64,000 bases of DNA from Betaproteobacteria bacterium HGW-Betaproteobacteria-4. GTDB taxonomy: Bacteria > Pseudomonadota > Gammaproteobacteria > Burkholderiales > Rhodocyclaceae. Below the pieces are notes generated by a model. That model searched no databases. It had not been told where the DNA came from and worked only from the letters and a program-made list of their open reading frames with translations. The stretch covers positions 1 to 64,000 of the forward strand of contig PHCH01000015.1 in assembly GCA_002840785.1 (NCBI GenBank), written 5' to 3'. This document shows, piece after piece, positions 29,999 through 39,170 of this stretch. The position numbers and the translations under genes were made by a program. Every line of letters starts with the position of its first letter. Position 1 is the stretch's first letter.

Positions 29999-31060
29999 TC
30001 AAGCCTGCTCAACCGGCAGATTCAGCGTGAACACGGTATGGCCGGGCCGACTGGCACAATTGATCGTGCCGTGATGATGCTGGATGAAATTCTGGGCGAT
30101 GGTCAGGCCCAGGCCGCTGCCGCCTTCACGCCCGGAAACCAACGGGTAGAACATGCGCTCGCGGATCGCATCGGAGATACCCGGGCCATTGTCGATAACT
30201 TTGATTTCCATGGCCAGGCGATAGCGTTTCTTGGCCAGGGTCACCTGCCGCAACGAACGCGTGCGGAGAACGATCTCGCCCTCGCCGCCCATGGCCTGTG
30301 CGGCATTGCGGGCAATATTGAGAACCGCCTGGATCAGTTGTTCGCGATCGCCGACCAGTTCCGGCAGGCTGGTATCGTAATCGCGACGAACGCTCAGCGA
30401 ACCAGGGAATTCGGCGGTCAGCAGGCTGCGCACCCGCTCGAGAATTTCGTGGATATTGACCGTCGTCGGCAACATCGCCCGATGCGGGGTGAGCAGGCGC
30501 TGCATGAGGTCCTGCAGACGATCCGCCTCCTTGATGATGACCTGGGTGTATTCCTTGAGCGACGGATTGGCCAACTCATGCTCAAGCAACTGGGCGGCAC
30601 CCCGGATACCGCCCAGCGGATTCTTGATTTCGTGGGCCAGGTTGCGGATCAATTCCCGACTGACCTGCTGCTGTTCGATCAGGCGCTCTTCGCGGGTCGC
30701 CGCCAGATGATGCTGGATCGGCTGCAACTCAAGCAGCAGGCGAACGCCCGGCGCGATATCCGGTCGCAGCGGCGTCACCGTGCAGTTGATGTTGAGCACT
30801 TCGCCGTCACTGCGCTTCAACTCGATGTTCTGGCCGGTGTAACCCCAGTTGTTGTTGAGTCCGTTGTCGAGCGCCGACTGCAGGCTTGCGGAACAGGTAC
30901 AGACCGCCGTCAACCGCTGGCCGATCACGGCACGACTGCTCACGGCCAACAGGTTTTCACCGGCCGCATTGATGTAGCGAATGGCCAGGCCATCATCGAG
31001 CAAGAGCACCGCCGAAGCGAGCAGATCAAGGCCGGCAAAGGAAGAGTGAGTAACGTTCAT
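29999..31060 (-). CDS. ntrB: Nitrogen regulation sensor kinase NtrB (GlnL)
   Basis: A 353-residue soluble kinase that phosphorylates or dephosphorylates NtrC in response to PII. It has an N-terminal PAS domain (LLDDGLAIRYINAAGENLL), HisKA with LIRNLAHEIKNPLGGIRGAAQLL containing the phospho-acceptor histidine, and an HATPase with DNGPGI and GSGLGLTIAQNFI. I chose the ATG at 31060 because longer upstream reading is compositionally unlike the family. It precedes ntrC on the same strand with 35 bases between. Confidence 0.95.
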   Translation of the reverse strand: MNVTHSSFAGLDLLASAVLLLDDGLAIRYINAAGENLLAVSSRAVIGQRLTAVCTCSASLQSALDNGLNNNWGYTGQNIELKRSDGEVLNINCTVTPLRPDIAPGVRLLLELQPIQHHLAATREERLIEQQQVSRELIRNLAHEIKNPLGGIRGAAQLLEHELANPSLKEYTQVIIKEADRLQDLMQRLLTPHRAMLPTTVNIHEILERVRSLLTAEFPGSLSVRRDYDTSLPELVGDREQLIQAVLNIARNAAQAMGGEGEIVLRTRSLRQVTLAKKRYRLAMEIKVIDNGPGISDAIRERMFYPLVSGREGGSGLGLTIAQNFIQHHHGTINCASRPGHTVFTLNLPVEQA

Positions 31061-31161
31061 GCCCGCCATTGTAGCCATTCGGCACCCCCTACTGATGATA
31101 ACTTGCGTTACTGACCAATCGTTCATTATCATCCGGAGACTGCTCACCGGACCCCCTTCAA

Positions 31162-32250
31162 ATGACCAAGATCGCTCCTCGTGCCGCCGCTTCGCTGCTG
31201 GCCCTGGCCGCCCTCCTCGGCGGCTGCAGCAAGAGTGAGTCGCCACCGCCGGCGACCCGGATCGTCCTTGTCCAGCCCGCGGCAAGTGGGCCCTCGACAG
31301 GCGGCATCTATACCGGCGAAATCCGCGCCCGACACGAGGTTGACCTGGCCTTCCGGGTTGGCGGCAGGATCGCCACCCGCCTCGTCGATGTCGGTGCCGA
31401 AATCAGGACAGGACAGGCTCTTGCCCGCCTCGACCCGGCCGATCTCGAACTGGCAGCCGCCGCCGCCCGGGCCCAACTGGCAGCCGCCGAAAGCGAGCAC
31501 GCGACGGCTCGCGCCGAGCGAGTCCGCTATGCCGATCTGGTCGCCAGAAAATTCGTCAGCCAGGCCGCTTTCGAGGCCAAGGACAACGCCTTCAACAGCA
31601 CGCTGGCCCGCCTTGAGCAAGCCCGCTCGCAAAGCCGGATCAGCGGCAATCAGGCGGCCTATGGAACCTTGAGCAGCGAATTTCCGGCCATCGTCACCAC
31701 CGTCCTCGCCGATGCCGGCCAGGTCGTCGGGGCCGGCCAGGCAGTCATGCGCGTTGCCCGCCCGGAAGAAAAGGAAGTCGCCATTGCCATTCCCGAAAGC
31801 CGTTTGGCCGAACTGAAAGCCGCCAAAAACCTCGCAGTCAGCCTGTGGGCCGATCCGAAAATGATCTTGCGCGGAGAACTGCGCGAACTATCGCCCGCCG
31901 CCGACCCGGCAACCCGCACTTACGCCGCACGTATCCGCATTCTCAACCCGACGCCCGAGGTCAGGCTCGGCATGACGGCCCGCGTTGCCCTCGACGGCGC
32001 AGTCGAGAGCGCGCTTCTCGTCCCGCTGGGCGCCGTGATCGACGCCGGGCAGGGTCCGCTGGTCCGCGTCGTCAAGGATGGCAAGGTTGCCACCCGCCCG
32101 GTCAAGGTTGCCCGCTTCCGCGAAGATGGCGTCGAGTTGAGCGGCGGACTGGCAGCCGGCGAGCAGGTCATCATCAGCGGCGCCGGCCGGCTGGTCGACG
32201 GCCAAGAAGTTGAGGCCAGACCGGCCACAACGCCGGATCGGCAGCGCTGA
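31162..32250 (+). CDS. RND efflux periplasmic adaptor lipoprotein (HlyD family)
   Basis: A 362-residue membrane-fusion protein with a lipoprotein signal (lipobox LGGC). The order is beta-barrel (GEIRARHEVDLAFRVGGRI), lipoyl half (VGAEIRTGQALARLDP), helical hairpin, second lipoyl half (AGQVVGAGQAVMRVARP) and membrane-proximal domain. It bridges the inner-membrane RND pump and an outer-membrane channel. The pump gene follows after 3 bases. No TolC-type gene is adjacent. Substrate cannot be read from the sequence. Confidence 0.93.
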   Translation: MTKIAPRAAASLLALAALLGGCSKSESPPPATRIVLVQPAASGPSTGGIYTGEIRARHEVDLAFRVGGRIATRLVDVGAEIRTGQALARLDPADLELAAAAARAQLAAAESEHATARAERVRYADLVARKFVSQAAFEAKDNAFNSTLARLEQARSQSRISGNQAAYGTLSSEFPAIVTTVLADAGQVVGAGQAVMRVARPEEKEVAIAIPESRLAELKAAKNLAVSLWADPKMILRGELRELSPAADPATRTYAARIRILNPTPEVRLGMTARVALDGAVESALLVPLGAVIDAGQGPLVRVVKDGKVATRPVKVARFREDGVELSGGLAAGEQVIISGAGRLVDGQEVEARPATTPDRQR

Positions 32251-32253
32251 GTC

Positions 32254-35200
32254 ATGAGCCACCGCTTCAATCTGTCGGACTGGACGCTGCATCACCGCAC
32301 GCTGGTCGGCTATTTCCTGCTCGCCATCGCGCTGATGGGTGTTTTTGCCTACGGTAAGCTCGGCCAGGCCGAGGACCCGCCCTTCACCTTCAAGATCATG
32401 GTGATCCGCAGCTTCTGGCCGGGCGCCACGGCGCGTCAGGTCGAGCAGCAACTGACCGACAAGATCGAGAAAAAACTGCAGGAAACCCCCTACATCGACC
32501 GCGTTTCGAGCTTTTCCCGACCCGGCGAATCGACGGTGATGTTCTTCGCCAAGGACAGCACGCCGCCGGCCAATGTGCCCGACGTTTTCTACCAGGTCCG
32601 CAAGAAAATCGGCGACATCCGCCACACCTTGCCGGCCGGCATTCAGGGACCGTTTTTCAACGACGAGTTCGGCGACGTTTTTGGCAATATTTACGCGTTG
32701 ACCGCAGAAGGTTTCGATTATCCGCAGCTCAAGGACCAGGCCGAGCGCATTCGCGATGAATTGCTGCGCGTGCCGCAGGTCGGCAAGGTTGAAATCTTCG
32801 GCATTCAGGACGAAAAGATTTACGTCGAGCTCTCCAATGCAAAACTCGCCACGCTGGGCATCGACCAGGCGACCATCGTCCAGGCAATGAATCAGCAAAA
32901 CGCCGTCGCCGGCACCGGCTTCTTCGAGACCGCCAGCGAGCGCATCCAGATTCGCCCCGGCGGGGCTTTCAACAGCGTACAGGCCGTGGCCGACACCCTG
33001 ATCCGGGCTGGCGGCCGCAGTTTCCGGCTCGGCGACATCGCCGACATCCGGCGTGGGACCATCGACCCACCGGGGACCCAAGTCCGCTTCGGCGGCAAAC
33101 CTGCCCTCGCCATAGGCGTCTCGATGGCCAAGGGTGGCGACATCATCGAACTCGGCAAGGCCCTGAACGCACGCATCGCCAAGCTGCAGGCCGCCTTGCC
33201 GGTCGGCGTCGACATCGGCGTGGCGACCAGCCAGCCGGAAGCCGTCGCGCGCTCGGTCAAGGCCTTCACCCAGGCTCTGGCCGAAGCGGTGATCGTCGTG
33301 CTGCTAGTCACCTTCATCAGCCTCGGCATCCGCACCGGACTGGTCGTCGCCATTTCGATTCCGCTCGTTCTGGCCGCCACCTTCCTCGCCATGTACCTGC
33401 TCAATGTCGGCCTGCACAAGGTGTCGCTCGGCGCCCTGGTGCTGGCCCTCGGCCTGCTCGTCGACGATGCGATCATCGCCGTCGAGATGATGTGGGTGAA
33501 GATGGAGCAGGGCTGGGAACGGACCCGTGCAGCCTCCTTCGCCTACACCAGCACGGCCGGGCCGATGCTCTCCGGTACGCTGGTCACCGTCGCCGGCTTC
33601 ATACCGATTGCTCTGGCCAAATCATCGACCGGCGAATACGCCTTCGCCTTCTTCCAGATAAATGTTGTCGCCCTGCTTATTTCGTGGCTAGCCGCGGTCA
33701 TCGCCATCCCCTGGCTGGGCTACAAGCTGCTGCCCAACCCGCAGGCAGCGCACCAGAGCGGCCGCCTGGAAAAACGCCTGCCCCGCCTCGCCCGCCTGTT
33801 CGACAAGCTCGGCCTGAACGGCCCGGGTCACGCCGAAGACCATGACGTCTATGGCACGCCGTTCTACACACGCTTTCGCCAACTGGTCAGTTGGTGCGTC
33901 GGGCGGCGCTGGCTGGTGATTGGCGTCACCATCATCCTGTTTGCGCTGTCGATTGTCGGCATGATCAAGGTGCAAAAACAATTCTTCCCGAACTCGACCC
34001 GCCTCGAACTCAACGTAGAACTGCGCCTGCCCGAAGGGGCGTCGATCGCTGCCATAGCCGCCGAGGCCAAGCGCCTTGAGCAATGGCTGGACAAGGACCA
34101 GGCCGAGTTCGACCAGTTCGAGCACTACATGGCCTTCGTCGGCTCCGGAGCGCCGCGCTACTACCTCGGACTGGACCAGCAACTGCCGGCCAGCAATGTT
34201 GGCCAGGTCGTCATCGTGACGCGTGACATCGAAGCACGCGAGGCGCTCCGCGGTCGACTGGTCAAACTGTTCGAAAATGAAAGCTTCGCCGCCCGGGGCA
34301 ACGTTGCCCGCATCGAAAACGGACCGCCGGTGGGCTACCCCGTGCAATACCGCGTTTCCGGAGAGGACATCGCCACACTGCGCGAGGCGGCCGGCCGGAT
34401 CGCCACGGTCATGCGCCAGGACCCGGAACTATCAAACATCAACATGGACTGGAGCGAGTTGTCCAAAGCGGTCGAGATCGAAATCGATCAGGACAAGGCT
34501 CGCCTGCTCGGTGTCTCCAGCCAGGACATTGCCGCCCTGCTCAACATGTCCCTGAACGGCTACACGGTGACCAGCTACCGCGAAGGGGAAAAGAGCATCG
34601 ATGTCGTGCTGCGTGGCGACCGCGAAGAACGCAGCCACCTGTCCTCGCTGGATGACTTGTCAGTGCCGACGCGGGCTGGCAAGAGCGTGCCGCTGAGCCA
34701 GATCGGCCATCTCAAGCACAGCTTCGAACCCGGCCTGATCTGGCGCCGCGACCGCCAGCCGACAATCACCGTGCGCGGCAACCTGTACGGCAAGATTCAG
34801 CCCGCCACGGTCGTCGACCGTATCAAACCGGAGATCGATGCCATCCAGGCCACCTTGCCCGACGGCTACCGCATCGCCACCGGCGGCTCGGTCGAAGAAT
34901 CCTCCAAGGGCTCGGGCTCGGTGATGGCCGGCATCCCCCTCTTCGTACTGGCCGTGATCACCATCCTGATGATCCAGTTGCAAAGCGTCTCGCGCGTTGT
35001 CATGGTGCTGCTCACGGCACCGCTCGGCATTATCGGGATCGCGCTGTTCCTGCTCGTTTTCCGGCAGCCTTTCGGCTTCATGGCCCTGCTCGGCAGCATT
35101 GCGCTGTTTGGCATGATCATGCGCAACTCGGTGATTCTCGTCGACCAGATCGAGCAGGACATGGCGGCCGGCAAGCCGCGCCGGGAAGCCATAGTCGAAT

Positions 35201-35391
35201 CAACCGTTCGGCGCTTCCGCCCCATCGTGCTGACCGCCGCGGCTGCGGTACTGGCCATGATTCCGCTATCGCGCAACGACTTCTTCGGACCGATGGCCGT
35301 CGCCATCATGGGCGGCCTGATCGTCGCCACGGCACTCACCCTGCTCTTCCTGCCGGCACTTTATGCTGCCTGGTACAAGGTAAAAGGCTAG
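32254..35391 (+). CDS. RND-family multidrug efflux permease
   Basis: A 1045-residue inner-membrane pump of the AcrB/HAE1 type. Twelve membrane helices and two large periplasmic loops are evident. The proton-relay aspartate pair is in LGLLVDDAIIAVEMMWVKM, and the symmetric segment MIMRNSVILVDQIEQD lies in the second half. N-terminal FWPGATARQVEQQLTDKIE is typical. It is co-transcribed with the adaptor upstream. Drug specificity is unknown, and no local TetR-type regulator is present. Confidence 0.95.
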   Translation: MSHRFNLSDWTLHHRTLVGYFLLAIALMGVFAYGKLGQAEDPPFTFKIMVIRSFWPGATARQVEQQLTDKIEKKLQETPYIDRVSSFSRPGESTVMFFAKDSTPPANVPDVFYQVRKKIGDIRHTLPAGIQGPFFNDEFGDVFGNIYALTAEGFDYPQLKDQAERIRDELLRVPQVGKVEIFGIQDEKIYVELSNAKLATLGIDQATIVQAMNQQNAVAGTGFFETASERIQIRPGGAFNSVQAVADTLIRAGGRSFRLGDIADIRRGTIDPPGTQVRFGGKPALAIGVSMAKGGDIIELGKALNARIAKLQAALPVGVDIGVATSQPEAVARSVKAFTQALAEAVIVVLLVTFISLGIRTGLVVAISIPLVLAATFLAMYLLNVGLHKVSLGALVLALGLLVDDAIIAVEMMWVKMEQGWERTRAASFAYTSTAGPMLSGTLVTVAGFIPIALAKSSTGEYAFAFFQINVVALLISWLAAVIAIPWLGYKLLPNPQAAHQSGRLEKRLPRLARLFDKLGLNGPGHAEDHDVYGTPFYTRFRQLVSWCVGRRWLVIGVTIILFALSIVGMIKVQKQFFPNSTRLELNVELRLPEGASIAAIAAEAKRLEQWLDKDQAEFDQFEHYMAFVGSGAPRYYLGLDQQLPASNVGQVVIVTRDIEAREALRGRLVKLFENESFAARGNVARIENGPPVGYPVQYRVSGEDIATLREAAGRIATVMRQDPELSNINMDWSELSKAVEIEIDQDKARLLGVSSQDIAALLNMSLNGYTVTSYREGEKSIDVVLRGDREERSHLSSLDDLSVPTRAGKSVPLSQIGHLKHSFEPGLIWRRDRQPTITVRGNLYGKIQPATVVDRIKPEIDAIQATLPDGYRIATGGSVEESSKGSGSVMAGIPLFVLAVITILMIQLQSVSRVVMVLLTAPLGIIGIALFLLVFRQPFGFMALLGSIALFGMIMRNSVILVDQIEQDMAAGKPRREAIVESTVRRFRPIVLTAAAAVLAMIPLSRNDFFGPMAVAIMGGLIVATALTLLFLPALYAAWYKVKG

Positions 35392-35397
35392 TTACGA

Positions 35398-35477
35398 GTT
35401 ATTAGTCGGTAGTTTTTAGCAAAAGCAAAGGGCGCCTTGGCGCCCTCAAACTTCGCTAACAACTACCGACCATTAAC
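35398..35477. repeat. Long imperfect inverted repeat around a GC hairpin (terminator-like)
   Basis: Arms of about 23 bases (35398-35420 and 35455-35477, sharing GGTAGTT/AACTACC) flank a perfect hairpin AGGGCGCC-TT-GGCGCCCT at 35429-35446. It follows the efflux operon directly and faces the DUF4124 gene end, so it may terminate both. The AT-rich outer arms are unlike ordinary terminators and could mark a small mobile remnant. Confidence 0.65.
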
Positions 35478-35483
35478 TGATCG

Positions 35484-35933
35484 CTACCTCATATTTCCCA
35501 GTTCCTTCTCGATCGCCTGGATATTCCGCTCGTGCCGCCCGATGCGGTCGCGGTAAGGCGCAAGAGTTCCACCGCTCACGCCTGCTGCCTGCTGGGCAGC
35601 CAGATCATCGCGCGCCTGCTTTAAATTGCGCTGCTCGCCCGTCAACTCCTGCTCGAGAATATGACGACGATCACCGTCGCGCGCCTTCTGGGTATCTTCT
35701 TGAACACGGGGAAAATCTGCCGGCGAAGGATTTGCCGCGGCTCCGATCGGCTTTCTGGTCCGGGGGGAAGGAAAACTGTTTTCCGCCCCACTGGAAATCA
35801 CCTTGCAGTTTTTCTCGATACGGGCACTGGCATAGGTTGTGGCGCCATTGCCGTCGACGCATTTGTAAATAGTTTGCGCCGAAGCCGCTAGCGGCAACAT
35901 GGCAATCAGCAGGGCAAGCGGGCTACGTGTCAT
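35484..35933 (-). CDS. DUF4124 domain-containing exported protein
   Basis: A 149-residue protein with a cleavable signal peptide (LLIAMLPLAASAQT) and the N-terminal DUF4124 motif IYKCVDGNGATTYAS, a short beta unit with two cysteines. The C-terminal half is charged and helical (KQARDDLAAQQA...RNIQAIEKELGNM). Function is unknown; it is common in betaproteobacteria, often near glnA and ntrBC as here. Confidence 0.85.
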   Translation of the reverse strand: MTRSPLALLIAMLPLAASAQTIYKCVDGNGATTYASARIEKNCKVISSGAENSFPSPRTRKPIGAAANPSPADFPRVQEDTQKARDGDRRHILEQELTGEQRNLKQARDDLAAQQAAGVSGGTLAPYRDRIGRHERNIQAIEKELGNMR

Positions 35934-35998
35934 CGTCGTTGTTCCTTGTAACCGTTTTAGTGTACTGGACTTAACGGCAGTGACCGGGAAAAGTGGAC

Positions 35999-36028
35999 AA
36001 AAAAAGGGCGGGAAACCCGCCCTTTTTT
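35999..36028 (-). terminator. Rho-independent terminator of glnA
   Basis: GGGCGGG and CCCGCCC pair around a 3-base loop, with T runs on both strands. On the minus strand it lies 13 bases after the glnA stop. It can work in both directions. Confidence 0.9.
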
Positions 36029-36040
36029 ACACAGCGCCGT

Positions 36041-37311
36041 TTAGCAGCTGTAGTACAGATCGAACTCGACCGGGTGGGTCGTCATGCGAACCTTGTTCAC
36101 TTCGTCCATCTTCAGGGTGATGTAGGCATCGATCCAGTCGTTCGAGAACACACCGCCACGGGTCAGGAAGTCGCGATCCTTGTCGAGGGCAGCCAGGGCT
36201 TCTTCAAGAGAGGCACAGACGGTCGGGATCTTTGCATCTTCTTCCGGCTGGTCGAAGCAACGTACGGAATGCGGATGGAAGCCGAACGGTTCTTGGCGGA
36301 GTAGGCCAGCTTGACCGGGGCTTCGTAATGCGGAACCAGACGCTTGTAGGAGTTGGTACCCGGGTTGGTGATGGCGTTCAGGGCCTTGGCGTGCTTGATG
36401 ATGCCGCCGATGTAGAACAGGGCGGTTTCAGACAGGCCTGCATAGCCGTCGCCGGCGAACAGGTTCTTGCCGTCTTTCCAGATCGACTGGTGAACGTGCA
36501 TGCCGGAACCGTTGTCGCCAACGATGGGCTTCGGCATGAAGGTAGCAGTCTTGCCGTACTGGTGCGAAACGTTGTGCACCACGTACTTGAGGATCTGGGT
36601 CCAGTCGGCGCGCTTGGTCAGGGTGCTGAACACAGTGCCGATTTCGCACTGGCCAGCATTGGCCACTTCGTGGTGATGAACTTCGACCGGGACGCCCAGG
36701 GATTCCAGGGTCAGGACCATGGCGGAACGGATGTCGTGCAGGCTATCGACCGGGGGAACCGGGAAGTAGCCGCCCTTGACGGTCGGACGGTGGCCGGTAG
36801 AGCCAGAACCGTCATTGCTTTCGCCCGAACCCCAAGCCGCTTCGGCGGAATGGATCTTCAGGGAGCAACCCGACATATCGACAGACCATTCGACGCCGTC
36901 GAAGATGAAGAATTCGGGCTCAGGACCGAAGTAGGCGGTGTCGCCGATACCGGACGATTTCAGGAAGGCCTCAGCGCGCTTGGCGATGGAGCGCGGGTCG
37001 CGGTCGTAGCCACGGCCATCGGCCGGATCGACGACATCGCAGGTCAGGACGACAGTCGTTTCGTCATAGAACGGGTCGATGTAGGCGGTATCCGGATCCG
37101 GGTTGAGCTGCATGTCGGAAGCCTGAATGCCCTTCCAGCCGGCGATGGAGGAACCGTCAAAAGCGTGACCGTTCTCGAACTTGTCTTCGTCGAAGGCGGA
37201 GATGGGCACGGTGACGTGCTGTTCCTTGCCACGGGTGTCAGTAAAACGGAAATCGACGAACTTGGCGTCGTTTTCCTTGATCATCTTGATGACGTCTTGC
37301 GGGGTTGCCAT
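36041..37311 (-). pseudogene. glnA: Glutamine synthetase type I with internal deletion and frameshift
   Basis: GlnA makes glutamine from glutamate, ammonia and ATP. Residues 1-350 are canonical ([68 protein letters not shown]). Just after this, at about 36244-36254, the sequence jumps out of frame to codons for [21 protein letters not shown], which continue to a normal end [11 protein letters not shown] and the stop at 36041. About 50 residues are missing, including the RFPD substrate arginine and the adenylylation tyrosine in NLYDLPP. The product as written would be inactive. Deletion or assembly error cannot be separated here. Confidence 0.9.
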
Positions 37312-37413
37312 ATGCCTTAATCTCCTAAGAAAACAAGTTGCCGGGCTATCCGGCGACAATCAAAAAATCGCACTCGGTCCACAACGGGATGCAGGGTTTA
37401 AGCAAAGAATTGA

Positions 37414-37430
37414 TGCACCACCACCGTGCA
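37414..37430. promoter_or_regulatory. NtrC-binding site upstream of glnA (promoter-proximal)
   Basis: TGCAC-N7-GTGCA, a perfect match to the NtrC dyad, about 110 bases upstream of the glnA start. A second site lies 31 bases further upstream (centre to centre), three helical turns, on the same DNA face. I could not find a correctly spaced sigma-54 promoter between the sites and glnA. Confidence 0.7.
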
Positions 37431-37444
37431 AACAAACAAAACGA

Positions 37445-37461
37445 GGCACTATTTTGGTGCA
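37445..37461. promoter_or_regulatory. Second NtrC-binding site upstream of glnA
   Basis: Read on the minus strand it is TGCAC-N7-GTGCC, one mismatch to the dyad. It overlaps the stop codon of the upstream metal transporter gene. Paired with the site at 37414, it supports cooperative NtrC binding. Confidence 0.55.
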
Positions 37462-38612
37462 ACCAGGCAATTCAGCGAAATTCGCCGAATCAGCGGGTGG
37501 GCTTTCAGGCGATCGATCAGCACGACCTCAGCCTGACGCAACGCCTCGCCGTTTTCAAACAGGGCGTGACTGTAGAAGATTTCGGCCTCGATCTGGCCTT
37601 TCAGGTAGTGCAGCACGATTTTTTCCGGCTCCGGCAAACCGGCCAGCAGGGGCTGCAGTTCACCGAGCAGGGCATCCCGCGCCGGCAATCGCGTCGCGTA
37701 GCTATCCGGATCCATGTCATCTTCGGGGTCGATGTGCACAAGAACGTCGAGCACTTCGGGGTGTTCGCGCAGCACCCTGGCCCGTGCCGATTCGGCAATG
37801 CGATGGCCTTCCGAGACGCTGATGCGCGAATCGACCTGGACATGGGTATCGACCAGCGCCTGATGCGCCATGCGCCGGGTCCGCAGCTGGTGCAGGTCGC
37901 GCACGCCCGGGGTGGCCAGCAGCGTTGTCCGGATGGCTTCGACCTGCGCGTCGTCGAGGCCGGTATCGATGAGTTCCTTGATGGCGCCCCAGGCCAGGCG
38001 GGCACCCATGTGCAGGATCATGAAACCCATCAGCGCCGCGGCCAGCAGATCGAGGAAGGACCAGCCCATGAGCGCGCCGCCGATGCCGACCACGACGACC
38101 AGCGCCGACGCCGCATCGGCCCGGGTGTGCAGGGCGTTGCCGATGAGCAGTTGGGAACGCAGTTTTTCGGCGACGCGGATCAGGTAGCGATACAAGGCCT
38201 CCTTGGAAACGACCGTGGCCACAGCTACCCAGAAGGCGGCCAACTCGATGGTTGGCAGCGCCTCGATGTGCTGGAGTCGCATGCCCGACTGCCAGAGAAT
38301 GCCGCCGCCGATCAAAACCAACGACGTCCCGAGCACCAGCGTTGCGGCGGTTTCGACCCGGGCGTGGCCGTAGGGATGGGCCCGGTCGGCCGGGTGGGCG
38401 CTTTGCCGGCTGGCGTAGATGACGAGAAAATCGGAGAGCAGGTCGGAAAAGGAATGCAGACCGTGGGCGACCAACGACTGTGAATGTGCCAGCCAGCCGA
38501 CGATCAGCTGGGCAACCGTCATCACCAGATTGACGGCGACGCTGACCCAGGTTGCCTTCTGTGCCTCGGCCGAGCGTTCTGCCGGGGTTGCGGGGTGATG
38601 CTCAAGCGCCAT
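37449..38612 (-). CDS. Cation diffusion facilitator family metal transporter
   Basis: A 387-residue inner-membrane antiporter for divalent metals. Six membrane helices are evident, with the metal-site patterns HGLHSFSDLLSDF in helix 2 and HTRADAASAL in helix 5, and a cytoplasmic domain (GVRDLHQLRTRRM...DTHVQVD). The C-terminal extension of about 90 residues is longer than in minimal family members. Metal preference is not evident. Its 3' end overlaps an NtrC site of glnA. Confidence 0.92.
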   Translation of the reverse strand: MALEHHPATPAERSAEAQKATWVSVAVNLVMTVAQLIVGWLAHSQSLVAHGLHSFSDLLSDFLVIYASRQSAHPADRAHPYGHARVETAATLVLGTSLVLIGGGILWQSGMRLQHIEALPTIELAAFWVAVATVVSKEALYRYLIRVAEKLRSQLLIGNALHTRADAASALVVVVGIGGALMGWSFLDLLAAALMGFMILHMGARLAWGAIKELIDTGLDDAQVEAIRTTLLATPGVRDLHQLRTRRMAHQALVDTHVQVDSRISVSEGHRIAESARARVLREHPEVLDVLVHIDPEDDMDPDSYATRLPARDALLGELQPLLAGLPEPEKIVLHYLKGQIEAEIFYSHALFENGEALRQAEVVLIDRLKAHPLIRRISLNCLVAPK

Positions 38613-38659
38613 GATCTCTGCCCTATACTATTGGACTGCAATTTTAACAGTTGAAAATC

Positions 38660-39112
38660 ATGGGAAAGATAAGCGAAATACTGGGTCTGGCGCAGGCCCG
38701 TGGCGCTGCGCTGGAACGCCCCTACCAGGGCGAACTCACGCCGCAGGAGGCATTCGAGCTGTTGCGCCTGGCGCCCGGCGCCAAAATCGTCGATGTCCGG
38801 ACCCGCGCCGAGTGGGACTGGGTTGGCCGCGTTGCCGGCGCCGTCGAGATCGAATGGAACCAATATCCGGGCGGCACGCGCAACCCGAACTTCGTGGCCG
38901 AACTCAAGCGCCAGGTCGATCCCGAGGCGCTGGTCATGTTCCTCTGCCGCAGCGGCGTTCGCTCGGTCGGCGCGGCCAGCGCGGCCACCGAGGCCGGCTA
39001 CAACAGTTGCTACAACATCCTCGAGGGTTTCGAGGGGGACAAGGATGCCGACGGGCATCGCAACACCATCGGCGGCTGGCGCAAGGCCGGATTGCCGTGG
39101 ATTCAGGGATAA
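38660..39112 (+). CDS. Rhodanese-like sulfurtransferase domain protein
   Basis: A 150-residue single-domain rhodanese. The persulfide-forming loop CRSGVRS is intact, as are VDVRTRAEWDWVGRVAGA and the final GGWRKAGLPW. The cytosolic protein moves sulfane sulfur; the acceptor is unknown. I chose the ATG at 38660; a TTG nine bases upstream is possible. It is divergent from the metal transporter gene, and nadA follows with a copy of the dispersed element between them. Confidence 0.92.
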   Translation: MGKISEILGLAQARGAALERPYQGELTPQEAFELLRLAPGAKIVDVRTRAEWDWVGRVAGAVEIEWNQYPGGTRNPNFVAELKRQVDPEALVMFLCRSGVRSVGAASAATEAGYNSCYNILEGFEGDKDADGHRNTIGGWRKAGLPWIQG

Positions 39113-39116
39113 TCCC

Positions 39117-39156
39117 ACGGTCAACCGGAAATAACGGCCAAAAATGAAATGGCCAG
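39117..39156 (+). repeat. Dispersed short element between rhodanese and nadA genes
   Basis: Exact core ACGGTCAACCGG, then AAATAACGGCCAAAAATG and AAATGGCCAG. It starts 5 bases after the rhodanese stop and ends before the nadA ribosome-binding site, one of the intergenic copies. Confidence 0.8.
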
Positions 39157-39170
39157 ATTCAGAGAACAGC

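Noticed and set aside
35974-36007. Sequence resembling the dispersed element (ACGGCAGTGACCGG then A-rich) near the glnA terminator
   Set aside because: The core needs a gap and mismatches to align, and the A-rich part belongs to the terminator. It was not counted.
37312-37413. Sigma-54 promoter for glnA
   Set aside because: I checked every GG in the region on the glnA strand; none has GC at the required spacing.
39144-39170. Earlier nadA start at 39144
   Set aside because: That ATG is part of the dispersed element, the added nine residues are not family-like, and a better ribosome-binding site precedes 39171.
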